A stretch of 64,000 nt of DNA from Marihabitans asiaticum. Its GTDB lineage: Bacteria; Actinomycetota; Actinomycetes; Actinomycetales; Dermatophilaceae. Below the pieces are notes generated by a model. That model was not told the DNA's origin, did no database searches, and worked only from the letters and a program-made list of their open reading frames with translations. Positions 8,158-20,100 of the stretch are shown here, piece after piece. The number at the start of each line of letters is the position of its first letter. Position 1 is the first letter of the stretch. The translations under genes were made by a program, and so were the position numbers. The stretch is from contig NZ_VIUW01000003.1 of assembly GCF_007828725.1 (NCBI RefSeq), positions 557,212-621,211 of the forward strand. The letters are read 5' to 3'.

Positions 8158-8831
8158 CAACCGCGCTCGCGCCAGGAGTCGAGCTCCGGGCGCTCCGCCG
8201 CCAGGGTGGAGTCGTCCCCGTGACCGGGGTAGAACCAGGTGCGGTCATCGTAGACCTCGAAGATCCGCTCGACGACGTCCTGGTAGAGGGTCTCGAAGTC
8301 CTGGTAGTCGTAGCGGTCGGTCGCTCCGACCCCGCCGGGGAAGAGGGTGTCACCGGTGAAAAGGTGCGTCGACCCGTCGGCTGCTGCGTAAGCCAGCACT
8401 ACCGATCCCGGGGTGTGCCCGCGGACGACGGAGACCTCGAGCTCGACCTCGCCGCAGCGGATCCGATCACCCTGCTCGAGCGGGACGTCCGGTGCCACGG
8501 GCAGGTGGTCGGCGTCGTCCGCACCGGCGTAGGTCCTCGCACCGGTCTCCTCGGCGACCTCGGCCAGCGCGCGCACGTGGTCCCAGTGCCGGTGCGTGGT
8601 CACGAGGTGAGCCAGGCGCTGCCCGCCGAGCGCGACCAGCTCGAGGCAGCGTGGTGCGTCGTCCGCCGCGTCGATCAGCAGCTGCTCACCGGTGCTCCGA
8701 CAGGTCAGGAGGTAGACGTTGTTGCTCATCTCGCTCACCGCCATCTTGCGGATGGTGAGGTGCTCCAGCTCTCGGACCTGGGCCGCGCCTCCCGGGGTGA
8801 CCGCTCCGGTGTACTCCGTCTCCTCGATCAT
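8154..8831 (-). CDS. Metallo-beta-lactamase fold hydrolase (glyoxalase II-like)
   Basis: The 225-residue protein has the zinc-binding series of the superfamily: THRHWDHV (HxHxDH, about residues 85-92), GHTPGS, FTGDTLF and a late FYPGHGDD. The compact length and HTPGS-GDTLF spacing fit glyoxalase II-like or persulfide dioxygenase-like hydrolases rather than beta-lactamases. An N-terminal segment of about 28 residues precedes the fold. The start ATG overlaps the upstream GH15 stop (ATGA). The substrate is unknown. Confidence 0.9.
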   Translation of the reverse strand: MIEETEYTGAVTPGGAAQVRELEHLTIRKMAVSEMSNNVYLLTCRSTGEQLLIDAADDAPRCLELVALGGQRLAHLVTTHRHWDHVRALAEVAEETGARTYAGADDADHLPVAPDVPLEQGDRIRCGEVELEVSVVRGHTPGSVVLAYAAADGSTHLFTGDTLFPGGVGATDRYDYQDFETLYQDVVERIFEVYDDRTWFYPGHGDDSTLAAERPELDSWRERGW

Positions 8832-10618
8832 GGACCGACCGTACCCGCGGTGGCCTCGGCGAGGTCGTGCGCGGCCCCGATGAGGGTGAGGTGGGAGAAC
8901 GCCTGCGGGAAGTTCCCGACCTGGCGCCCGGCGACCGGGTCGTACTCCTCGGCGACGAGGCCGACATCGTTGAGCACGGCGAGGAGACGATCCATGAGCT
9001 CGCGCGCCCGCTCGACCTCCCCGGTGACCGCGAGGGCGCTCACCAGCCACCACGAGCACGCGAGGAAGGGGTGCTCGTCGCCGGCCAGCCCGTCCACACC
9101 GGTCTCGGTGCGGTAGCGCAGCAAGAAGCCCTCGCGCATGAGGTCGTGCTCGACCGCGGCGATGGTGGACCGGACCCGGGGGTCGTCTGGCGGCAGAAAC
9201 CCCACGAGGGGGAGGAGGAGCAGGGACGCGTCGACCTCGTCGGTGTCGTAGTGCTGGGTGAAGCTCTGCTTCTCCTCGTCCCAGCCCCGCTCGCACACCT
9301 CGGCGTGCACCCGGTCGCGCAGCTCCCGCCAGGTCCGCACGTCCCCTTCGTAGCCGTAGGTCTCGGCCGCGCGCACCGCGCGGTCGAAGGCGACCCAGAC
9401 CATCACCCGGCTGTGGGTGAAGTGGTGTGTCGGCCCGCGGATCTCCCACAGCCCGTTGTCGGGCTCGTCCCAGTGCTCGACCAGGCTGTCGACGAGCGCC
9501 CGCTGCACCGCCCAGGACTGCGCGGACTCGGCGAGGCCGAGCGCGCGGGCGTCCTCGAGAGCGATCATCACCTCTCCGAGGACGTCTGTCTGCCGCTGGT
9601 CGACCGCGGCGTTGCCCACCCGGACCGGACGGCTGTCCGCGTAGCCGGGCAGGTGGTCCAGCTCGCGCTCGGGCAGCTCCCGACCGCCGTCCACCGCATA
9701 CATGATCTGCAGGTCCTCCGGGTCGCCCGCGACCGCGCGGACCAGCCAGTCGCGCCATCGGCCGGCGGACTCGACGAACCCGGACCGCAGGAGCGACTCC
9801 AGGGTCAGCGAGGCGTCCCGCAGCCAGCAGTACCGGTAGTCCCAGTTGCGCTCGCCCCCGATGTCCTCGGGCAACGAGGTCGTGGGCGCGGCGACGATGC
9901 CCCCACGACGGGTGTCGGTCAGCAGCCGGAGCACGAGAAGGGAGCGCACCACGGCGGCGCGGTACGGGCCGTCGTAGGTGCACTGGCTCGCCCAGGCGCT
10001 CGAGCGCTCGACCGTGCTCTCGATCCGCTCGTCGACCGCAAGCGGCTCCGGCACCGGCTCCCACGACGGGCACCACGTGAGGGTGAGGTCGAGCACGTCT
10101 CCCTCGGTGACGGTGAAGCGGCCGCGGTGGTGGCGCCCGTCCGGGTCCGGGAGGTGCCCGCCGCGCAGGACGAGCATGTCCGGCCCGGCGACGGCCGTGA
10201 GCAGCGTCTCGCCGTGCTCCTCCCGCCGGGAGACCCATGGGACCACCCGGCCGTAGCCCAGGCGGACCACCCACTCCTGGGTCATCTCGACCCGCCCGCT
10301 CACCCCTTCGACCCGGCGGATGATGTCGGCCCGGCCGTCGGCGAGGGGCATGAGATCGGTCACCCTCACCGTCCCGCTCGCGGTCTCGTGCGTCGTCTCC
10401 AGGACGAAGGAGTCGCCCCGGTACGCTCGCGTCGTCGTGGCCGGAGCCGACGGGGTGAGCAGCCAGCGGCCGTGCTCCGGGGTCCCCAGCAGGGCGGTGA
10501 AGCAGGAGGCGGAGTCGAAGCGGGGCAGGCAGAGCCAGTCGATCGAGCCGTCCCGGCTCACGAGCGCCCCGGTCTCGGTGTCGCCGATGATCGCGTAGTC
10601 CTCGATGGGCGTGCTCAT
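8828..10618 (-). CDS. Glycoside hydrolase family 15 protein (glucoamylase/trehalase-like)
   Basis: The 596-residue cytoplasmic enzyme has a beta-sandwich N-terminal part (IEDYAIIGDTETGALVSRDGSIDWLCLPRFDS) and an (alpha/alpha)6 catalytic domain with NWDYRYCWLRDAS at about residues 260-272, a GH15 hallmark. There is no signal peptide. Actinobacterial relatives include trehalases and alpha-glucan hydrolases, so activity on trehalose or maltodextrin is likely but not decided. A TAGGGT -10 box ends 6 nt before the ATG, so this operon is probably transcribed leaderless. It diverges from uvrA across 58 bases. Confidence 0.93.
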   Translation of the reverse strand: MSTPIEDYAIIGDTETGALVSRDGSIDWLCLPRFDSASCFTALLGTPEHGRWLLTPSAPATTTRAYRGDSFVLETTHETASGTVRVTDLMPLADGRADIIRRVEGVSGRVEMTQEWVVRLGYGRVVPWVSRREEHGETLLTAVAGPDMLVLRGGHLPDPDGRHHRGRFTVTEGDVLDLTLTWCPSWEPVPEPLAVDERIESTVERSSAWASQCTYDGPYRAAVVRSLLVLRLLTDTRRGGIVAAPTTSLPEDIGGERNWDYRYCWLRDASLTLESLLRSGFVESAGRWRDWLVRAVAGDPEDLQIMYAVDGGRELPERELDHLPGYADSRPVRVGNAAVDQRQTDVLGEVMIALEDARALGLAESAQSWAVQRALVDSLVEHWDEPDNGLWEIRGPTHHFTHSRVMVWVAFDRAVRAAETYGYEGDVRTWRELRDRVHAEVCERGWDEEKQSFTQHYDTDEVDASLLLLPLVGFLPPDDPRVRSTIAAVEHDLMREGFLLRYRTETGVDGLAGDEHPFLACSWWLVSALAVTGEVERARELMDRLLAVLNDVGLVAEEYDPVAGRQVGNFPQAFSHLTLIGAAHDLAEATAGTVGP

Positions 10619-10624
10619 CTGGTC

Positions 10625-10630
10625 ACCCTA
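10625..10630 (-). promoter_or_regulatory. -10 box of the GH15 operon (leaderless)
   Basis: On the minus strand TAGGGT (10630-10625) is followed by 6 nt and then the ATG at 10618. No clear -35 box is seen. Confidence 0.55.
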
Positions 10631-10646
10631 GACACGGTTGCGATGG

Positions 10647-10669
10647 CTGTCGGGGGTGCGACCTACAGT
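10647..10669 (+). promoter_or_regulatory. Candidate PafBC-like leaderless promoter of uvrA
   Basis: CTGTCGGGG (10647-10655), exactly 8 nt, and TACAGT (10664-10669) match the PafBC element at 7 of 9 upstream positions. The -10 box ends 7 nt before the GTG at 10677. It is weaker than the uvrB element but keeps the exact spacing. Confidence 0.55.
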
Positions 10670-10676
10670 TGACCGT

Positions 10677-13829
<3,153 letters not shown>

Positions 13830-13836
13830 GCGGGCC

Positions 13837-14550
13837 TCAGTCCTCGCCGAGGTAGGCCTTGCGCACCTCGTCGCTGTGCAGCAGCTCCTGGCCGGTCCCC
13901 TCGGTGACGATCTGCCCGACCTCGAGCACGTAGCCCTTGTCGGCGATCTTCAGCGCGGCCCGCGCGTTCTGCTCCACGAGGAGGATCGTCGTCCCCTGCT
14001 CGCGCAGGGTCGTGACGGTCGACATGATCCGCTTCATCATCAGCGGCGACAGGCCCATCGACGGCTCGTCGAGCATGAGCAGCTTCGGGCGGCTCATCAT
14101 CGCCCGGCCCATCGCGAGCATCTGCTGCTCCCCGCCGGAGAAGGTGCCCGCGTGCTGGCGTGAGCGCTCGCCGAGGATGGGGAAGAGCTCGTAGGCGGCC
14201 TTGAGATCACGGTCGATGTCGTTGTCACGTCGACCGTAGGCCCCGAGCAGGAGGTTCTCCTCCACGCTCATCCGCGGGAAGATCCGCCGCCCCTCGGGCG
14301 AGTGCGCCAGGCCCAGACCGACGATCTGGTGCGCCGGCGTGGCGCTGATGTCCTCGCCCCGGTAGAGCACCGACCCGCCCGCCGGGCGGAGCAGACCGGA
14401 GATCGTGCGCAGCGTCGTCGTCTTGCCCGCGCCGTTGGTACCGATGAGGGTCACGACCTCGCCCTCACCGACGATGAAGGAGATGCCCTTGACGGCGACG
14501 ATCTTGCCGTAGGCCACCACGAGGTCCTTGACCTCCAGCAGGGCGGTCAT
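13837..14550 (-). CDS. livF: Branched-chain amino acid ABC transporter ATPase LivF
   Basis: This 237-residue ATPase has Walker A GTNGAGKTT, the LivF-type signature FSGGEQQML, Walker B LLMLDEPSMGLSP and the H-loop/D-loop region LLVEQNARAAL. LivF and LivG together power uptake through LivH-LivM. The ATG at 14550 overlaps the livG stop (ATGA). It is the last gene of the livJHMGF operon and meets uvrA tail to tail, with the two stops only 7 bp apart. Confidence 0.93.
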   Translation of the reverse strand: MTALLEVKDLVVAYGKIVAVKGISFIVGEGEVVTLIGTNGAGKTTTLRTISGLLRPAGGSVLYRGEDISATPAHQIVGLGLAHSPEGRRIFPRMSVEENLLLGAYGRRDNDIDRDLKAAYELFPILGERSRQHAGTFSGGEQQMLAMGRAMMSRPKLLMLDEPSMGLSPLMMKRIMSTVTTLREQGTTILLVEQNARAALKIADKGYVLEVGQIVTEGTGQELLHSDEVRKAYLGED

Positions 14551-15467
14551 CGGCCGTTCTCCGACCGGGCCGAGGTCCGCGAGGGCTCGACGTCGACCCC
14601 TTCGGCGTGAAGCACCTCGACGTCCTCCTCGGTCAGCTCGTCCGCGCTGATGTCGTCGTCCTCCGACCCTCCGATGTAGGCCTCGATGACCCGAGGGTCG
14701 GACTGGACCTGCGCCGGGCTGCCCTCGACGAGCAGCGCGCCACGGACGAGGCAGAGCACGCGGTCGCACAGCGTGAAGATGAAGCGCATGTCGTGCTCGA
14801 TCACCACCACCGCCATCCCGAGCTCGCGGATGCGGAAGATCAGCCGCATCGCCTCCTCGGTCTCCCGGGGGTTCATACCGGCCGTGGGCTCGTCGAGCAG
14901 CACGACCTGAGGCTCCGTGGCCAGCGCCCGGGCGATCTCCAGGCGACGCTGCTCGCCGTAGGGGAGGTTGCGCGCCAGGTGGTCGGCCTTGTCGTCCAGA
15001 CCGACGAAGCGCAGCAGCTCCCGGCCCCGGTCGATCGACTCGCGCTCCTCGCGGCGGAACTTCGGCCCGCGCAGGATCGAGGTGAGAGCCATCGACGAGG
15101 TGCGGCAGTAACGCCCCACCATGACGTTCTCCAGCGCGGTCATGTTGCCGAAGAGGCGGATGTTCTGGAAGGTCCGCGCCATGCCCGCCGTCACCACGGC
15201 CCGGGGCCGCGGCGGCAGGGCCCGCCCGCCGAGGGTGACCTCACCGCTCGTCGGCTTGTACATCCCGGTCAGGCAGTTGAAGAAGGTCGTCTTGCCGGCG
15301 CCGTTGGGGCCGATCAGGCCCACGATCTCCCCTTCGTGCACCTGGAACGAGACGTCGTCGACGGCGGTGAGCCCGCCAAACCTCATGACGATGTTGCGGG
15401 CCTCCAGCACCACCCCCCGCCCGGGGGAGGACGGAGCATCGGCGTGGGGGACGGCTGCGGTGCTCAC
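14547..15467 (-). CDS. livG: Branched-chain amino acid ABC transporter ATPase LivG
   Basis: This 306-residue ATPase has Walker A GPNGAGKTT, the LivG signature PYGEQRRLEIARAL and Walker B VVLLDEPTAGMNP. The long insertion between Walker A and signature (RTFQNIRLF...RGPKFRREE) is typical of LivG. The C-terminal 40 or so residues are an acidic tail (EDDDISADELTEEDVEVLHAE) absent from compact LivG proteins. The GTG at 15467 shares GTGA with the livM stop. Confidence 0.92.
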   Translation of the reverse strand: MSTAAVPHADAPSSPGRGVVLEARNIVMRFGGLTAVDDVSFQVHEGEIVGLIGPNGAGKTTFFNCLTGMYKPTSGEVTLGGRALPPRPRAVVTAGMARTFQNIRLFGNMTALENVMVGRYCRTSSMALTSILRGPKFRREERESIDRGRELLRFVGLDDKADHLARNLPYGEQRRLEIARALATEPQVVLLDEPTAGMNPRETEEAMRLIFRIRELGMAVVVIEHDMRFIFTLCDRVLCLVRGALLVEGSPAQVQSDPRVIEAYIGGSEDDDISADELTEEDVEVLHAEGVDVEPSRTSARSENGR

Positions 15468-17155
15468 TGGAGCGCCTCCTTGGTCTGCGGCGACCGATCG
15501 GTCTGCGCGGCACGGTCCTGGTCGTCGTCGTGCAGCTCGAGCTGACGCCTCTTGTTCGCCACCAGACCCTCGGGCCGGAAGCGCATCATGATCACGAGGA
15601 GCAGCCCGAAGAGGAGCAGCCGGTACTCGCTGAAGAAGCGCAGCTTCTCCGGCATGAGCTTGAGCACGACCGCTCCGAGGATGACGCCCGCGATCGTCCC
15701 CATGCCGCCGAGGACGACGGCCGCGAGGAGGAACGCGGACTCGAGGAACTGGTACTGGTCGGGTGTCACCGAGGTGTCGTAGTGGGCCTTGACCGTGCCG
15801 GCGACACCGGCGAGGAAGGCGCCGCCGGCGAAGGCCAGCAGCTTCAGACCGAAGACGTTGACACCCATCGCCTCGGCGGCCCGCTCGTCCTCGCGGATCG
15901 CCACCCAGCCGCGGCCGATCCGGCTGTTGTTCAGCCGCGCGAAGATCAGCACGATGAGCGCGGTGATGAAGAGCATGAAGAGGTAGTAGTTGGCCGCCCG
16001 GCTGAGCTCGACCCCGGCGATCGTGTGCGACTCGCCGAAGTCGAAGCCGAGGATCGACAGGTTCGGGATCGCGGTGATCCCGTTCGGCCCGTTCGTCAGG
16101 TCCGGGCCGTTGTTGCCGTCGAGGTTGAACATCGCGAGCCGGAAGATCTCGCCGAAGGCGAGGGTCACGATGGCGAGGTAGTCACCGCTGACGCGTAGCG
16201 TCGGCGAGCCGACGATCAGACCCAGCAGGGCGGCGAACAGTCCGCCCATCAGGGCGGTGACGAGGAACGGCGGGGTCCACCCGATCGAGGAGGAGACCGA
16301 CCCGGAGAAGATCGCCCCGACATAGGCGCCGGCACCGAGGAAGGCGATGTACCCCAGGTCGAGCAGTCCGGCGAGCCCGACGACGATGTTCAGGCCGATG
16401 GCGGTCGCGGCGAAGATCAGCACGAGGGTGGCGATCGACATGTTGATCTCCGACCCGTCCTGGGTGAACGGGAAGAGGAACGCCGCCGCGAAGGCGCCCA
16501 GGGTCAGCACGTGCTGGTGCCGGCCCGCGGCACCCCCGAGCCACTCGAAGACCTCGGCGCGAGCCAGTGCGGTGCCGATGACGCCGAGGGTGAGCAGGAA
16601 GAGGACGAACACCCAGGCGTCGTCGCGGCCGAGGGCATAGGCGGCAGCGGCCAGCGCGAGCGCGCAGATCGCGACGATCGTCACGATCTCGACGGTCGCC
16701 GGCCCCTGGGCGCTGAACGCCTCGGGTGCGCGGGGTCGGTCCCGCACCATCCAGCCGCCGCCGAGCAGGAGCAGGGCGCCGACGAGGGCGATCCAAGCCC
16801 CCTCGTTGGCGTTGATCAGCCCACCGGCCTCGACGGCGATCGCAGCGAGCGACAGCGCCGTGTATGCGGTGGCGCCGATACCCAGGGCCCACAGCCCGGG
16901 ACCGGCGTGCACCCAGCCCAGCGCTCGGCGCAGCACCGTGGGGGAGAGCGCCAGGGCGACAGCGGTGAGCCCGATGAGCATCGCGAAGACCTGCAGCGAC
17001 ACCGGCCACAGCCGGATGCTGATGTCACCGAAGATCGGCTCGAAGGACCAGGAGAGCAGGCCCGAGACGAGGAGCAGCGCGCCGCCGGCGAGGGCGAGCC
17101 GCAGGCCGAGGCGCTCGCGGCCGGTCGTGGTGCTGCTGGAGGTGATGGTGCTCAT
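15464..17155 (-). CDS. livM: Branched-chain amino acid ABC transporter permease LivM, N-terminally extended
   Basis: The 563-residue protein is long for LivM (usually 300-420). The canonical permease starts at about residue 215 (ATLVLIFAATAIGLNIVVG) and contains GLLDLGYIAFLGAGAYVGAI and the cytoplasmic coupling loop GRGWVAIREDERAAEAMG. The first 210 or so residues hold about six extra hydrophobic segments and no ABC motif. The ATG at 17155 overlaps the livH stop (ATGA), so the extension is unlikely to be a start error. Confidence 0.92.
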   Translation of the reverse strand: MSTITSSSTTTGRERLGLRLALAGGALLLVSGLLSWSFEPIFGDISIRLWPVSLQVFAMLIGLTAVALALSPTVLRRALGWVHAGPGLWALGIGATAYTALSLAAIAVEAGGLINANEGAWIALVGALLLLGGGWMVRDRPRAPEAFSAQGPATVEIVTIVAICALALAAAAYALGRDDAWVFVLFLLTLGVIGTALARAEVFEWLGGAAGRHQHVLTLGAFAAAFLFPFTQDGSEINMSIATLVLIFAATAIGLNIVVGLAGLLDLGYIAFLGAGAYVGAIFSGSVSSSIGWTPPFLVTALMGGLFAALLGLIVGSPTLRVSGDYLAIVTLAFGEIFRLAMFNLDGNNGPDLTNGPNGITAIPNLSILGFDFGESHTIAGVELSRAANYYLFMLFITALIVLIFARLNNSRIGRGWVAIREDERAAEAMGVNVFGLKLLAFAGGAFLAGVAGTVKAHYDTSVTPDQYQFLESAFLLAAVVLGGMGTIAGVILGAVVLKLMPEKLRFFSEYRLLLFGLLLVIMMRFRPEGLVANKRRQLELHDDDQDRAAQTDRSPQTKEALQ

Positions 17156-18090
17156 GCGCGGTCGACCACCTTGGCGCCGAGGAGGCCCTGGGGCCGGAAG
17201 ACGAGGACGAGGATGAGCAGGGCGAAGGCCCAGACGTCCTTCCACGGCGATCCGCCGGGGAGGAACTGGACGGCGAGCGTCTCGAGGACGCCGAGGACGA
17301 GACCACCGAGGATCGCGCCCCAGACGTTGCCGATCCCGCCGAGGACTGCGGCCGTGAAGGCCTTCAACCCGGCGATGAAGCCCATCTTGAAGTTGATGTT
17401 CGTGTTGAGCAGACCCTGGGCGACGCCGGCGATCGCGGCCAGGGCCGCACCGACGGCGAAGGCGACGACGATGACGCGGTCGACGTTGATACCCATGAGC
17501 TTGGCGGTGTCGGGGTCCTGGGAGACGGCTTGCATCCCGCGCCCGGTACGGGTGCGGTTGATGAACCACCACAGGGCCGCGCCGCACATGATGAGGCAGC
17601 CGATGGTGAAGACCGCGGCCCGCTGGATGGTGACCGGCCCGAGCTCGATCGCCGGACCGGTGACCACCTCGATCTGGGGGAAGGGGATCTTCTGCTTGGC
17701 CGACGGGAAGTCCAGCCCGGGGACCTTGTCGTAGAAGAGGCGGACGAACTCCTGGAGGAAGACGGAGATGCCGATCGCGGTGATGAGCGGCGCGAGCCGC
17801 CCGGCTCCACGCAGCGGCCGGTAGGCCACTCGCTCGGTGAGGACCGCCACCCCCACCGAGGCGGCCATCGCGCCGAGGACGAGGAAGGGGAGCACCCACA
17901 GCGAGGTCTGCCCCTGGAAGAGGATGAGGTAGGTGCTCAGCGCGCCGAAGGCGCCGATCATGAAGATCTCGCCGTGCGCGAAGTTGATCAGCTGCACGAT
18001 GCCGTAGACGACGGTGTACCCGACAGCGATCAGCGCGTACAACGAGCCGATCGTCAGCCCGTTGACGAGCTGCTGCAGGAACTGGTCCAC
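17152..18090 (-). CDS. livH: Branched-chain amino acid ABC transporter permease LivH
   Basis: The 312-residue inner-membrane permease has about eight helices, beginning QLVNGLTIGSLYALIAVGYTVVYG and NFAHGEIFMIGAF, both LivH signatures. The coupling loop is RTGRGMQAVSQDPDTAKLMGIN. It pairs with LivM to form the channel for leucine, isoleucine, valine or related substrates delivered by the binding lipoprotein. The start is GTG at 18090. A G+C-rich hairpin lies in the 120-bp gap from livJ. Confidence 0.94.
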   Translation of the reverse strand: MDQFLQQLVNGLTIGSLYALIAVGYTVVYGIVQLINFAHGEIFMIGAFGALSTYLILFQGQTSLWVLPFLVLGAMAASVGVAVLTERVAYRPLRGAGRLAPLITAIGISVFLQEFVRLFYDKVPGLDFPSAKQKIPFPQIEVVTGPAIELGPVTIQRAAVFTIGCLIMCGAALWWFINRTRTGRGMQAVSQDPDTAKLMGINVDRVIVVAFAVGAALAAIAGVAQGLLNTNINFKMGFIAGLKAFTAAVLGGIGNVWGAILGGLVLGVLETLAVQFLPGGSPWKDVWAFALLILVLVFRPQGLLGAKVVDRA

Positions 18091-18132
18091 ATGGCCTCCT
18101 GGGTGTGGGGAGGGATGGTGGCGGCCCGAACG

Positions 18133-18162
18133 GGCGGGCGGAGCCGGTGGGCTCCACCCGCC
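18133..18162 (-). terminator. Hairpin between livJ and livH, possible partial terminator or mRNA stabiliser
   Basis: The arms GGCGGG-C-GGAGCC (18133-18145) and GGCTCC-A-CCCGCC (18150-18162) pair with one mismatch around a 4-nt loop. Its position after the binding-protein gene matches the usual place where solute-binding ABC operons reduce expression of downstream membrane genes. Function is inferred. Confidence 0.5.
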
Positions 18163-18210
18163 ACATGAGTCGAGGGGATTCTCTTGTCAGGGCGGGTCAG
18201 ACCCGTCCGA

Positions 18211-19440
18211 TCACTTGAACTCCTCGGTGTTGACGTCCGTCCACTCGCCGTCCTTGACCTCGTAGGCGGTGAGCACCCGCGTGGTCGTGTCCCCGAACTC
18301 GTCGAAGGCCACCTTGCCCGTGGCGCCGTCGAAGGTCACGTCGGCCATGGCGTCGATCGTCGCCTGGCGGGCGTCCTCGGCTGTCTCGGCGTCCTTGAGC
18401 GAGACCTTGAGCGCCTCGATGATCGCGTTGGCGGCGTCGTAGGACTGCGCGCCGTAAGCCTCATAGTCGTCGGAGTAGCCGCCACCCTCGTAGGCGTCGA
18501 CGAAGGCCTGGGCGGACTCGAGCTTCTCGGTCGGCGCGCCGATGGAGGTCGCGAGGTCGCCGTTGGAGGTCTTGCCGGCGAGCTTGATGAACTCCGGGCT
18601 GAAGATCCCGTCGCCACCCATGAGCGGGACCTTCAGGCCCTGTGCCTTCATCTGCTGGCTCAGCGGACCGGCCTGCGGGTACTCCCCGCCGTAGTACACG
18701 GCGTCGGGCTTCTTGGCCTTGACCGAGGTGACGACGGCGTCGTACTTGTCGTCGTCGGGGTTGATCGTCTCCGCGGCGACGATCTCGCCGCCGAGCTTCT
18801 CGAACTCCTCGGTGAAGGACTCGACCAGCCCCTGACCGTAGGCCTTCTTGTCGTGGATCGTCGCCACCTTCTTGATCCCGGCCTCCTCGTAGAGGTACCG
18901 GGCAGCGAAGGGGCCCTGGACGGCATCGGTCGTGCAGGTCCGGAAGTAGTTCGCGTACGGCCGCGAGGGGTTCTCCGCGTCCTCGCCCTTGGTGAGCGAG
19001 ACGCCGGTGTTGGCAGGGGAGACCTGGACGATCTTCGCGGTGTCGAGCACGGGGGCGACGGTGCCGGCGACCGAGGAGTTCAGCGTGCCGACGACGCCGA
19101 CGACGTCCTTGTCGCCCGCGAGCTTGCTCGCCGCGTTCTTGCCGACGTCGGGGTTCGCCTGGTCGTCCTCGGGGGCGATCTCCAGGGTCCAGCCCTCGAT
19201 GCCACCCTCCTCGTTGGCCTGCTTGATGGCCAGGTCCACCGAGTTCTCGATGCCCTTGCCCAGGGCGGAGAGGTCGCCGGACAGGGGGGCGATGACGCCG
19301 ATCTTGGCGACCTTGTCGCCGCTGTCGCCGCCGCCCTCGGAGCCGCCGCCGGAGTCGCCGCCGCGGGTCCCGCAGGCGGTGAGGGTCATGGACGTCGCGA
19401 GGAGCAGGGCCCCCGCAGAGATGACGGAACGCTTGTGCAC
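18211..19440 (-). CDS. livJ: Branched-chain amino acid ABC transporter substrate-binding lipoprotein
   Basis: The 409-residue secreted lipoprotein has an N-terminal signal (KRSVISAGALLLATSMTLTAC) with lipobox LTAC, a Gly/Ser-rich linker (GGGSEGGGDSGD) and a type I periplasmic-binding fold (KIGVIAPLSGDLSALGKGIENSVDLA). The GTG at 19440 is preceded by AGGAGG at 6 nt, which excludes the longer open frame. It is the first gene of the leftward liv operon. The family covers Leu/Ile/Val but also amides and other amino acids, so the ligand is not certain. Confidence 0.93.
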   Translation of the reverse strand: MHKRSVISAGALLLATSMTLTACGTRGGDSGGGSEGGGDSGDKVAKIGVIAPLSGDLSALGKGIENSVDLAIKQANEEGGIEGWTLEIAPEDDQANPDVGKNAASKLAGDKDVVGVVGTLNSSVAGTVAPVLDTAKIVQVSPANTGVSLTKGEDAENPSRPYANYFRTCTTDAVQGPFAARYLYEEAGIKKVATIHDKKAYGQGLVESFTEEFEKLGGEIVAAETINPDDDKYDAVVTSVKAKKPDAVYYGGEYPQAGPLSQQMKAQGLKVPLMGGDGIFSPEFIKLAGKTSNGDLATSIGAPTEKLESAQAFVDAYEGGGYSDDYEAYGAQSYDAANAIIEALKVSLKDAETAEDARQATIDAMADVTFDGATGKVAFDEFGDTTTRVLTAYEVKDGEWTDVNTEEFK

Positions 19441-19519
19441 GTTGCCTCCTGAAGAAAGACCGGGCGAGGGCCCGTGACCCCCGACCGACGCGTGGGCTGA
19501 AGGAATAGTGGACCCGTTG

Positions 19520-19537
19520 GTACCGTGCGGGGTACCC
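19520..19537. promoter_or_regulatory. GGTACC-N6-GGTACC inverted repeat in the livJ/Rieske gap
   Basis: Two copies of the 6-bp palindrome GGTACC (19520-19525 and 19532-19537) lie in the 176-bp divergent gap, about 80 bp upstream of livJ. The layout suits a dimeric repressor, but no regulator is identifiable. Confidence 0.35.
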
Positions 19538-19616
19538 CTCCCGCCGTCCGTGATCAACCTGTTACCAGGAGATCCCCTGCCCGTGGCTCGGGCCGGTGGT
19601 CTGGGACGATGGAGTC

Positions 19617-20054
19617 ATGAGTCGACCTGCCGCCCCGACGCCCTCCGGTCCAGTCCCGCCCGAGGGGGTGGCCCGCCGCACCGCCCTCGTGGCGCCGGCA
19701 GGGGTGGCCGCGTGCGCGTGCCTGCTCGGCGGCTGCGGCGGGTCCGAGGGCGAGTCCGGCGGCGAAGGGGGTGCCGAGGTCACCGTGCCCAGCGGTGACG
19801 TCCCGGTCGGCGGCGGGGTGATCGTCGACTCGGTCGTCGTGACCCAGCCGACGAAGGGGGAGTACCACGCCTTCGACGTGACCTGCCCGCACCAGGGGTG
19901 CGCGGTCGGCGAGGTCGACGAGCAGGGCATCGTGTGCCCGTGCCACGGCAGCACCTTCGACCCGGCGAGCGGGGAGCCGACGGGGGGACCGGCCAGCAGC
20001 GGGCTGGGCCGCCGCACGGTGACCGAGGACGGGGACTCCCTCGTCGTCGGGTGA
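19617..20054 (+). CDS. Rieske [2Fe-2S] lipoprotein
   Basis: The 145-residue protein has a short N-terminus with RR followed by a hydrophobic stretch and lipobox LLGGC (Cys40), so it is probably exported, possibly by the Tat route, and lipid-anchored. The Rieske ligands are C90-x-H92 and C107-x2-H110 (CPHQGC and CPCHGS). It is too small to be the cytochrome bc subunit. Similar small Rieske lipoproteins in actinobacteria have no settled partner. The ATG at 19617 was chosen for the signal region; a GTG 21 bases upstream is possible. Confidence 0.85.
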   Translation: MSRPAAPTPSGPVPPEGVARRTALVAPAGVAACACLLGGCGGSEGESGGEGGAEVTVPSGDVPVGGGVIVDSVVVTQPTKGEYHAFDVTCPHQGCAVGEVDEQGIVCPCHGSTFDPASGEPTGGPASSGLGRRTVTEDGDSLVVG

Positions 20055-20088
20055 GCGGACTGCCCCCTTCGCCCGTCGGCCCTGCACC

Positions 20089-20094
20089 TAAGGT
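20089..20094 (+). promoter_or_regulatory. -10 box of uvrC (leaderless)
   Basis: TAAGGT ends 6 nt before the uvrC GTG at 20101. Upstream GTCGG (20075-20079) is only a weak partial match to the PafBC element, with the spacing one base short. Confidence 0.55.
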
Positions 20095-20100
20095 GGCCGG

